A DNA stretch of 39,149 nt, taken from Bacteroidales bacterium. Lineage in GTDB: Bacteria > Bacteroidota > Bacteroidia > Bacteroidales > UBA12481. The stretch spans positions 1 to 39,149 of the forward strand of contig JAGLDP010000102.1 in the NCBI GenBank assembly GCA_023145515.1. The letters are read 5' to 3'. The notes below the pieces were generated by a model. That model did not search any database, was not told the DNA's origin, and saw only the letters and a list, made by a program, of their open reading frames with translations. Positions 28,356-36,075 of the stretch are shown piece after piece; the stretch's first letter is position 1; each line of letters opens with the position of its first letter. Position numbers and translations under genes: made by a program.

Positions 28356-28385
28356 ACTTTAATTTGTGATACAATCTATGCAATA

Positions 28386-28412
28386 AAAAAAGGCAACCAA
28401 AATTGCCCTTTT
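28386..28412 (-). terminator. terminator/attenuator between rpsO and pnp
   Basis: minus strand GGCAA-TTTTGG-TTGCC stem extended by A/T pairs, followed by TTTTTTT. Confidence 0.6.
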
Positions 28413-28426
28413 CTAATACATGATAG

Positions 28427-28696
28427 TTATTTACGAAGCTCAAGGGCCTTGACAATAGCACGATAACGCTCAATATCACGATCCTTAAGGTAATTCAACA
28501 ATCTACGACGCTTACCAACCAACCTGATCAGTGCACGCTGAGTGCTGAAATCTTTCTTATTCTTTTTTAAATGTTCTGTCAAATGAGCTATACGGTAGGA
28601 AAATAAAGCTACCTGGCCCTCAGAAGAACCGGTATCAGTATTAGACTTTCCGTACTTCTCGAAAAACTCTTGTTTCTTTTCCGGTGATAAGTACAT
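28427..28696 (-). CDS. rpsO: 30S ribosomal protein S15
   Basis: 89 aa, TGSSEGQVALFSYRIAHLTEHLKKNKKDFSTQRALIRLVGKRRRLLNYLKD. Confidence 0.98.
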   Translation of the reverse strand: MYLSPEKKQEFFEKYGKSNTDTGSSEGQVALFSYRIAHLTEHLKKNKKDFSTQRALIRLVGKRRRLLNYLKDRDIERYRAIVKALELRK

Positions 28697-28746
28697 TGCT
28701 TACTAAGTTTACTGTAAAATAATTATTTATAATTCTATTCGAGCCG

Positions 28747-28754
28747 CAAAGATA
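28747..28754 (-). promoter_or_regulatory. putative -7 element TATCTTTG for rpsO
   Basis: perfect TAnnTTTG on minus strand about 50 nt before ATG 28696. Confidence 0.5.
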
Positions 28755-28813
28755 CACAATATAAGTAACATGAGAGAAGGAAGTTTGACTATCTTTATAC
28801 AAAATTTCACTTT

Positions 28814-29677
28814 ATGAAAACACCAGCTACGACTATATTATTAGTGCTAATACTGAGTAGTAATTGCTTTGCTCAGGAATATCTTGGTTTTACCCCAGAG
28901 CTTGGGGTATGCACATCAATCAAAAATCATGAAATTGTGGCCGCTGCTGGCTTTGATTATATTGAAGAATCAGTTGGCAGATTTCTGATTCCCGGAGAGT
29001 CTGAGGAAGCATTTGAAAAAAATCTTGCTATCCTGAAAGAATCCAGCATTCCAATTCGTGCTTGTAATGGATTTCTACCAGGATCCCTGAAAACTACTGG
29101 TCCGGAAACACATCATCCCCAAATTCTGGAATATGCCGAAACAGCTTTCAGAAGAGCTCAGATTGCCGGAATAAAACGAATTGTTTATGGCAGCGGTGGA
29201 TCACGGAATTATCCAGATGGATTTGATCATGAAACAGCCTGGAATCAATTTGCTGAGCTCTTAATTCAAATGGGACCAATTGCTGAAAAGTATGATGTTA
29301 TTATTGCAATCGAACCATTAAGAAAAGGAGAATCAAATCTGATAAACCGTGTGGATGAAGGATTGGAATTAGTTCTGAAGGTTAATCATCCGAATATCCA
29401 GGTTCTGGGAGATATCTTTCACATGATGCGTGAGGATGAAGAACCAGAATCTTTTATCGAAGCTAGAAAATATCTAAAGCATACTCATATTGCTGAAATT
29501 GAGAACAGAACAGCTCCCGGACTAGCTGGCGATGACCTATCTCCATACCTACAGGCCTTAAAGCAAGCTAATTATGAAGGTGGTATTTCTATCGAAGGAG
29601 GTTGGGGTGATAATTTTGAGAAAAACCTGATCATATCAAGGGCATATTTGCAAGGACAGATAAATGCACTTAACTAA
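28814..29677 (+). CDS. exported sugar phosphate isomerase/epimerase-like TIM barrel protein
   Basis: signal peptide ...SSNCFAQ; GIKRIVYGSGGSR, IAIEPLRKGESNLINRV, VLGDIFHMM, HTHIAEIENR, GGISIEGGW. Confidence 0.8.
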   Translation: MKTPATTILLVLILSSNCFAQEYLGFTPELGVCTSIKNHEIVAAAGFDYIEESVGRFLIPGESEEAFEKNLAILKESSIPIRACNGFLPGSLKTTGPETHHPQILEYAETAFRRAQIAGIKRIVYGSGGSRNYPDGFDHETAWNQFAELLIQMGPIAEKYDVIIAIEPLRKGESNLINRVDEGLELVLKVNHPNIQVLGDIFHMMREDEEPESFIEARKYLKHTHIAEIENRTAPGLAGDDLSPYLQALKQANYEGGISIEGGWGDNFEKNLIISRAYLQGQINALN

Positions 29678-30336
29678 TATTTATAGATAAACTCTCCGAA
29701 CAACATTGACATTACCGGACTACCTCTGAGCCAAAACTTAACTTCATTCTTGTCTGTTTCACGGACAGGTATCAGACTAAAGGCCAACCATTCGTGCAGA
29801 TAAGCTTCGCACATATCTCCATTTCCAATATGCTCGAGCATCAGGTGCAAATCCTCATCTCCTCCCTTATCCATAGCCCACAGATTAAACTGATGAATTG
29901 CACACCCACCTGAATACCCAACATGTAATCGTAATGAATCTCCATCCACATAAACAGTATCTATAGAAAACCCATCAACTGAAGTAGTTCGATCTTTATA
30001 ATCACTCAAATATCTGACATGCCACGGCTTCTTAATGACGTCATTGATTTCTAATATTTTTAATTGCCCCCCTACCAGACCACAATTCAGATATTCTCTT
30101 AATACCTTTGCCTTATACCAAATATCTAATCCCTCTTTCAGAAACTCTTCAGGCAAACTAACTGCAGAATATGAAACACCCTCAGAAATAATAAGCCAAC
30201 CACAACCATCAGCCGCAACCTGTCCGGAAAAAGTAACCACTCCCTCTTCCCAATCTGTCCCCAGTAACTCCTTATCCTTCTCACAAGAAACCACCAAGAA
30301 TGACAAAACCAATAACAATGAACTAAATACTCTCAT
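29674..30336 (-). CDS. uncharacterised lipoprotein with YSGGCAIHxFNLW motif
   Basis: lipobox LVVSC after ATG 30336; GYSGGCAIHQFNLW...LEHIGNGDMCEAYLHEWLAFSLIPV. Confidence 0.65.
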   Translation of the reverse strand: MRVFSSLLLVLSFLVVSCEKDKELLGTDWEEGVVTFSGQVAADGCGWLIISEGVSYSAVSLPEEFLKEGLDIWYKAKVLREYLNCGLVGGQLKILEINDVIKKPWHVRYLSDYKDRTTSVDGFSIDTVYVDGDSLRLHVGYSGGCAIHQFNLWAMDKGGDEDLHLMLEHIGNGDMCEAYLHEWLAFSLIPVRETDKNEVKFWLRGSPVMSMLFGEFIYKY

Positions 30337-30349
30337 AAAATAAATATTA

Positions 30350-30395
30350 ACGACCGACAAACGACGAATAACGAATAACGAACGACGAATAATGA
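30350..30395. repeat. imperfect 7-bp tandem repeat (ACGAATA/ACGACGA)
   Basis: cgaccgacaaacgacgaataacgaataacgaacgacgaataatga filling the spacer between two genes. Confidence 0.75.
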
Positions 30396-30908
30396 TTACC
30401 TCTCCCCCCAAGGATAATAATCACGATCCTGACAAATCTCTCCAGACAAATCCTCCTCCAGATCAATCTCAAAAACCAAAGGCAGATTAGGTTCAATTAC
30501 ATATCTCTCAAGAAATTTCACAACATATTTTTGAGCTCTGAGATTATGAACTACAAAATCAATATCATATAAACAATTACACCTGCATAATTGCATAGAG
30601 TCGCGTTCTGTTACATACAAAGTATCTCCACTAATATTCATGGAAGTAAGGATTGCTTCAGGACAACAATTAAACCCGGCATTATAGTGAGTCATCATAA
30701 GAGTGCTATCTCCATCATACTCCCAAACCACACAACTCTGATCCTTGCCAGGCTTATCAGACTTCAAAGGATCAAAGCCCTTACATACCATATCATAAGA
30801 AGCTGACAGTGCAGGGTCTGGAAGAATCGGATCTCCCTTATTACAAGAAACAAATAAGCCGATAACTCCTATTAATAAAAAAAGAATGATAGATTTCAGA
30901 TTATTCAT
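30396..30908 (-). CDS. Cys-rich lipoprotein, NAGFNCCPE/CNCLYD family (paralog A)
   Basis: lipobox LFVSC; EYDGDSTLMMTHYNAGFNCCPE...CRCNCLYDIDF...IDLEEDLSGEICQDRDYYPWG. Confidence 0.75.
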   Translation of the reverse strand: MNNLKSIILFLLIGVIGLFVSCNKGDPILPDPALSASYDMVCKGFDPLKSDKPGKDQSCVVWEYDGDSTLMMTHYNAGFNCCPEAILTSMNISGDTLYVTERDSMQLCRCNCLYDIDFVVHNLRAQKYVVKFLERYVIEPNLPLVFEIDLEEDLSGEICQDRDYYPWGER

Positions 30909-30933
30909 GATTGTGTATATAGTTGATCTAAAG

Positions 30934-30941
30934 CAAAGTTA
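30934..30941 (-). promoter_or_regulatory. putative -7 element TAACTTTG for lipoprotein A
   Basis: perfect TAnnTTTG on minus strand within the 34-bp serpin-lipoprotein A spacer. Confidence 0.35.
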
Positions 30942-30942
30942 A

Positions 30943-32160
30943 TCAATTTTCTTCTGCCGGATTCATTACACGACCAGCAAAAAGTATTGTACCAGATGAT
31001 TTCTCAGCAATGGCAAAAAGGAAAGGTCGGTTAGCAGAAAAGAAATTGCCGATACTGGTAAGCACTATTTCAACAGATGTAACGGCTGCAGCTTCTGTTC
31101 CTTCCTCATTCACCTCTATAAACGACTTGTGTTTAACATCACTAATCATCAACTGTCCACTCTCAAGTATACCCGAAAAATCAGCTGCAGATGTAAATGC
31201 CACTTCCATACCCATAGCCTTCAAAACCTTTGAAAGACTAGTTTCATAAGCATATTTGAAGCGAGGTATCTGAACAGTAACATCAGTCATCTCAGCAAAG
31301 CCTGACATCCAGGTATTCCAGTTATCTGATGTAAATGCCTCAGACACTTCTTTCAGAGTTCTATCTTGATTTGGCAAAAACAGAAACATACTCCAGTTTC
31401 CTTTACCGTAGGGCAACTCCAGGGCTGTGAACAAGTTGTTTTGCAGCATATTTGCATCGAGATCCATTGTCATCATAGGAATCTCAACTGACTGATTTTC
31501 ATTGATATAAAACATGGATTCATGTGTCAGCTTATCATCAAACTCATAACGCCAGGCCCCTTTAAAATAGATAGCATTAATCAGGAACATGAAAGAATCA
31601 GGACTAATCTCATCAACAATCTTATCGATTTTTTCATGTGTCTTTTCAGACACCCAATCATTGATTACATCAACAGTTTCAGGGTCGCTAAAATCCATTG
31701 CCCGGACTACTGCATTATAATAATTCTGATTTCTGTCAATGAAGTCTGATTTAACATCAAACCCATCTTTGTACCAGATTGAATTGGCAATTTCTAAGAT
31801 TACCTGAGGGTCATGTGCTAACAAGGCAGCAACTAATTGCTTATTCAATTCATTAATCTCCTCGCGTGATAGTCCGGTCATCTCCATAACCTCCTCCATG
31901 GCAAATTTGGTATCACCCTCAGCCCCGTTATAAGTCATTGATAAAGCAAGCGAAACACTGAGAGGAGAAATCATCACATTTTCATCTGCCTCTTCAGCCT
32001 CCAGCACTGCCCTAAAAAGATTCAATCCGAAAGCATTACTAGAACCTATTAGTTCTTGCGATTTCAAAGGCAGATTCAAAGGCCTTGGCTCCTCTCCCTT
32101 GTCACAAGAAACTATAATCGAAGTAAGAAAAACAATTATTATTGTTAAAAAATATTTCAT
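30943..32160 (-). CDS. serpin family lipoprotein (inhibitory type)
   Basis: lipobox IIVSCDKG; NVMISPLSVSLALSMTYNGAEGDT, NAIYFKGAW, EVNEEGTEAAAVTSV hinge, NRPFLFAI..SSGTILFAGRVMNP. Confidence 0.95.
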   Translation of the reverse strand: MKYFLTIIIVFLTSIIVSCDKGEEPRPLNLPLKSQELIGSSNAFGLNLFRAVLEAEEADENVMISPLSVSLALSMTYNGAEGDTKFAMEEVMEMTGLSREEINELNKQLVAALLAHDPQVILEIANSIWYKDGFDVKSDFIDRNQNYYNAVVRAMDFSDPETVDVINDWVSEKTHEKIDKIVDEISPDSFMFLINAIYFKGAWRYEFDDKLTHESMFYINENQSVEIPMMTMDLDANMLQNNLFTALELPYGKGNWSMFLFLPNQDRTLKEVSEAFTSDNWNTWMSGFAEMTDVTVQIPRFKYAYETSLSKVLKAMGMEVAFTSAADFSGILESGQLMISDVKHKSFIEVNEEGTEAAAVTSVEIVLTSIGNFFSANRPFLFAIAEKSSGTILFAGRVMNPAEEN

Positions 32161-32190
32161 GCTATTGTAATAAAACGATTAATAATTAAA

Positions 32191-32229
32191 CCTTGCGCCT
32201 TGTGCCTTGTGCCTTGTGCCTTGCGCCTT
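32191..32229. repeat. 7-bp tandem repeat CCTTGyG x5 plus CCTT
   Basis: CCTTGCG CCTTGTG CCTTGTG CCTTGTG CCTTGCG CCTT. Confidence 0.95.
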
Positions 32230-32236
32230 CTACCAA

Positions 32237-32743
32237 TCATATCCCCCAGGGATAATGTGAGCGACTCACACAAAATTCGCCAGATCCGGCCTTTGTCAGA
32301 TCGATCTGATCTTCTAATCGTGGATCATCTGATTGTCTGACATAAGGCTCATCTACCGTAATGTGATAGATTCCCGGAGGAAGAGGTTGAATTGTGAAAT
32401 GCAAATCATACAAGCAATTACAATCACATAAACCATCTCGTTCAGACTCCGTTATATAAATGGTATCATTCCGTATGTCCACTTTCACAATAAACTCTTC
32501 AGGACAACAATTGAACCCGGCATTTATGTGAGTCATGGTCAGTATACTATCTCCGTCGAACTCAAACGAAAGACAATCTGTATCATTGGGATAATCTGAA
32601 TCTGTTTTTGGAGTAAAATCTTTACACCCACCCACTTTTTCCAGAGATACTTCTGGGTCTTGCCATTCTCTTGGCTGCTCTTTAGTGCAGGCATACAGTA
32701 GAAAGAAAAACACCAGGATTGTTGTGCTCGCTACTAGTTTCAT
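32237..32743 (-). CDS. Cys-rich lipoprotein, NAGFNCCPE/CNCLYD family (paralog B)
   Basis: lipobox LLYAC; EFDGDSILTMTHINAGFNCCPE...CDCNCLYDLHF...QIDLTKAGSGEFCVSRSHYPWG. Confidence 0.75.
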   Translation of the reverse strand: MKLVASTTILVFFFLLYACTKEQPREWQDPEVSLEKVGGCKDFTPKTDSDYPNDTDCLSFEFDGDSILTMTHINAGFNCCPEEFIVKVDIRNDTIYITESERDGLCDCNCLYDLHFTIQPLPPGIYHITVDEPYVRQSDDPRLEDQIDLTKAGSGEFCVSRSHYPWGI

Positions 32744-32755
32744 ATTAAGGAATTG

Positions 32756-33664
32756 CTATTTCATCTCTTCAAGCAAATTCTGTACCACAGTTAGGCCCTG
32801 GTTGAAGTTTTTTGGCTGGTAACCCAGTTCGGTGCGTGCCTTATCAAGAATAAATCCTGTATTTGGCGGACGTTTACCTGGCTGATTTAGCTCTGAAGAA
32901 TGAATAGGGCTAATCAAACTGGTATCCAAATCAAAAAACTGTGCTATTTCGATTGCCAGTTCCAGGATACTTCTGTAATCAGACCCTGACAAGTGATAAA
33001 TACCCTGTTTCTCCAAATCCATAATCCTAATAACACCCCAAACCAAATCATTAACAAGAGTTGGCATTCTGAACTGATCCTCCACTACTCTGATTGCCTG
33101 TTTCTTTTCAAGAGATTCCTTAACCCATAAAACAAGGTTTGAGCGACTCATGGCAGGAGTTAATCCATAAACCAGAATTGTTCTGACGATAGCCCATGGA
33201 ACATTAATGCTTTGAGTAATCTTTTCGCCCTCAAGTTTTGACCATCCGTAATGACTAACCGGATTAAGAATATCATCCTCCTTGTAAGGACCGCCCTCAC
33301 CATCAAACACAAAATCGGTAGAGATATAAATAAATTTCGCTCCACAACTTGCAGACAGATCCGCCATATTACGGGTTCCTTCTACATTCACCTTTGTACA
33401 AAGATCAGGATTCAGCTCACAGGGATCAACCTGAGTCATGGCAGCACCATGAATTACTATATCAGGACAAAAATACTCAGGAATATCCAGTACGTTCTGT
33501 CTTTGTGACAAATCAATTTGCTTGAAGCTGTAGCCTGATTGGCATGGATAGAGGTCAGGTGATTTTGATATCGCCAGAATCTGACAATCGTGCCTTGGGA
33601 TTAACTGATCCAGAAGATTTTGTCCTAATAATCCATTAGATCCGCTTATCAAAATTTTCTTCAT
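32756..33664 (-). CDS. SDR family NAD-dependent protein, dTDP-4-dehydrorhamnose reductase-like
   Basis: ILISGSNGLLGQNLLDQL, YISTDFVFDGEGGPYKEDDILNPVSHYGWSKLEGE, IVRTILVYG. Confidence 0.85.
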   Translation of the reverse strand: MKKILISGSNGLLGQNLLDQLIPRHDCQILAISKSPDLYPCQSGYSFKQIDLSQRQNVLDIPEYFCPDIVIHGAAMTQVDPCELNPDLCTKVNVEGTRNMADLSASCGAKFIYISTDFVFDGEGGPYKEDDILNPVSHYGWSKLEGEKITQSINVPWAIVRTILVYGLTPAMSRSNLVLWVKESLEKKQAIRVVEDQFRMPTLVNDLVWGVIRIMDLEKQGIYHLSGSDYRSILELAIEIAQFFDLDTSLISPIHSSELNQPGKRPPNTGFILDKARTELGYQPKNFNQGLTVVQNLLEEMK

Positions 33665-33670
33665 AGAACA

Positions 33671-34708
33671 TTATGCTTTGCCTTCCACAGCAGATTGCAA
33701 TTTCGCAATTTGAGAAGGAGAACCTAAAACAAATAGTTTATCATCGCATGAGAGCTGAACATCTGGAGCAGGATTAAAAATGTATTCTCCACTTTTAGCC
33801 TTTATTCCCACAATTGCAGCACCAGAATTGGTTCTTACCTGCAAATCTCTTATTGTTCCTTCAAGGAAGCAGCTATCAATCTTTCTGCCATCGATTTCCT
33901 CGAGCTTAACCTTGCTATCACTCTGAAGAAGTATATTATCAATAAACTCAACCACATCAGGCTGGGCCACAAGTTTGGCCATCCTCACTCCTCCAATCCG
34001 ATCAGGCATGATAACATTATCTGCTCCAGCCATTTTGATTTTTTCATCAGCACGATCCTCTGAGGCTCTTGAAATGATCCTGAGCTTTTCACTCATACTT
34101 CGAGCAGTAATCACCACAAAAGTATTATCAGCATCATTCGGAAGAGTAGTAATAAGAGCTTCAGCAGTTCTGACACCTGCACTTTCAAGAATATCATCAC
34201 GCGTTGCATCTCCCAGAATATAATTCTTGATCCCATCATCACGAATTTTCCGAATAATATCCTCATCAGACTCGATAATAATGAAAGTACGTTTATGACT
34301 TGAAAGCTCTATTGAAACCTGCTTTCCGTTACGACCATATCCACAAATAATCACATGTCCATTCATACGTTTTATCCTCCTGCCAAGTTTTCTATTAAAA
34401 TTATACTCTCGAAATCCCCCATCAATTAAAAATCTAGAAAAGGTACCTAATACATATGCGAATATCCCAATTGAGGCAAAAATCAAAAACACCGTGAACA
34501 AATGCCCGGAAGAGCTAAGTGCTCTAACTTCAGTAAACCCAACGGTTGACATGGTGATGACCGTCATGTACAAAGCCTCCTCAAATGTATAACCTTCAAT
34601 TATCTGATAACCAACGATACCGATAACAATAACAACAATTAAAAATATTACAGCCAGCAGAGTGCTATTTAAACTGCGATATTGATTTTTCACTTTATTA
34701 TTGGCCAT
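33671..34708 (-). CDS. potassium channel family protein with RCK (TrkA-N/TrkA-C) domains
   Basis: two-TM pore module with TMSTVGFTEV; MNGHVIICGYGRNGKQVSIEL Rossmann RCK; C-terminal TrkA-C-like region. Confidence 0.88.
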   Translation of the reverse strand: MANNKVKNQYRSLNSTLLAVIFLIVVIVIGIVGYQIIEGYTFEEALYMTVITMSTVGFTEVRALSSSGHLFTVFLIFASIGIFAYVLGTFSRFLIDGGFREYNFNRKLGRRIKRMNGHVIICGYGRNGKQVSIELSSHKRTFIIIESDEDIIRKIRDDGIKNYILGDATRDDILESAGVRTAEALITTLPNDADNTFVVITARSMSEKLRIISRASEDRADEKIKMAGADNVIMPDRIGGVRMAKLVAQPDVVEFIDNILLQSDSKVKLEEIDGRKIDSCFLEGTIRDLQVRTNSGAAIVGIKAKSGEYIFNPAPDVQLSCDDKLFVLGSPSQIAKLQSAVEGKA

Positions 34709-34756
34709 ATAAGCATATTTCGGATGCTCATAAAAATACAAAATCCAACTGACTTT

Positions 34757-36019
34757 TCAACTTTTAAGAATTAGCTGTCCAAGGCGACAGTTAAGACATT
34801 TACGATCCACACAATAATTCTTGTACATATATAGAAATGCCTGAGAATAAAACGCATTTGGGATTCTAAAACCAGCATCCTTCCATATTCGCATAACAAA
34901 GTTTCTCTCAGCAGGCAATTGCTCCAGAACTTCAAGCCACTTAGCGACAGAGCTTCCAGATTCATGCTGTTTCTGGTATATTGCATTTAGAGGCAAAACT
35001 GCATTAATATGTAAAAGTTGAATAGCCGACTCACCCAGTAGCGGAACCGGCTCGGAAGCAGTCTGTCCAAATCCATAATGAGTTTTCCAATAGGATGATA
35101 CGAATGAATCCATAGGCAGCAAAGTGGCATCAAGGCCATTCTTCAGAATCAGTTGAAAAAACTCATCAGACTGATGAAACCAGGCTGCCAATTGTGCCAA
35201 TCGCGGTATTGGCTGATTGGCAGGTCTGGTTTTCATGTACTTCCACATTATAGAGGGGTTGATCTTTAGCTTGTATTTATTTCTAAGAAAAGTATATTCA
35301 GTTTTCAAAGCCCTGGGATAAGGATCTGAATCTCTCTCAGGAAGCAAACCCGATTGTCCGAAAAAGAGGCTCTCTAACTGGAACAAATTATGCCGGTGCT
35401 TTTCGATCACAGTGTAAGGAATAGACTGCGCCAAATAATCAAAATTATCCTGGTTTTTGCCAAAACCATAAGCTCTGAAAAACACTTGTAGAAAAAGATC
35501 TTTCCACCCACCCTTATTACGAGCCAATTTGTCTTTGAGCCAGTTGAAGCGAGCCTCCATCCTTTCTACGCCCATACCTAAGATCGCATTCTCTACCTGA
35601 ATGATTGGCAAGTTTTTCCAGTTTTCACCACATGGCAAGGGTGCTATATTGTTAACCATCGTTTGGTAATTCTGATAATACTTATCTGGAATATCAAGGC
35701 AAACAGCAGGTATGTGAGAACCCTGTGTAGTAGATACCGGCCTGTCATTAGTATATACTACATGCAAAACCACCTGATCATAAGCCTTATCGGTATGATG
35801 ATTATGATGATACCAATCTGAAGACTTGATATGAATTTCAACGTGTCCTACCCATAAAGAACTACCTATCTGGATTCTGGCATTAAGGAAATCTGGACCT
35901 GAATCACGATTATACAAGCCTGATCTTATTATAGAGACCGGTAATCCTTCATCTGTCTGTAGAGAATTCTGACGAAAAAGTCCATATCGCCAGATGTAAT
36001 GTAAAAAATCTTCTGTCAT
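34757..36019 (-). CDS. DUF2851 family protein
   Basis: MTEDFLHYIWRYGLFRQNSLQTDEGLPVSIIRSGLYNRDSGPDFLNARIQIGSSLWVGHVEIHIKSSDWYHHNHHTDKAYDQVVLHVVY signature. Confidence 0.85.
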   Translation of the reverse strand: MTEDFLHYIWRYGLFRQNSLQTDEGLPVSIIRSGLYNRDSGPDFLNARIQIGSSLWVGHVEIHIKSSDWYHHNHHTDKAYDQVVLHVVYTNDRPVSTTQGSHIPAVCLDIPDKYYQNYQTMVNNIAPLPCGENWKNLPIIQVENAILGMGVERMEARFNWLKDKLARNKGGWKDLFLQVFFRAYGFGKNQDNFDYLAQSIPYTVIEKHRHNLFQLESLFFGQSGLLPERDSDPYPRALKTEYTFLRNKYKLKINPSIMWKYMKTRPANQPIPRLAQLAAWFHQSDEFFQLILKNGLDATLLPMDSFVSSYWKTHYGFGQTASEPVPLLGESAIQLLHINAVLPLNAIYQKQHESGSSVAKWLEVLEQLPAERNFVMRIWKDAGFRIPNAFYSQAFLYMYKNYCVDRKCLNCRLGQLILKS

Positions 36020-36075
36020 ACCAATAAATCTTTATTAGTATAGACGAGAATCAGAGTGGAAAATGGAAAAAAAAC

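Noticed and set aside
30337-30411. N-terminal extension MGGEVIIIRRSLFVIRRLSVVNIYF of the lipoprotein ORF
   Set aside because: Encoded by the tandem repeat and overlaps the upstream gene; ATG 30336 gives a clean lipoprotein signal.
32191-32229. CRISPR-like array
   Set aside because: Units are directly adjacent 7-mers with no spacers; simple tandem repeat, same for 30350 and 37971.
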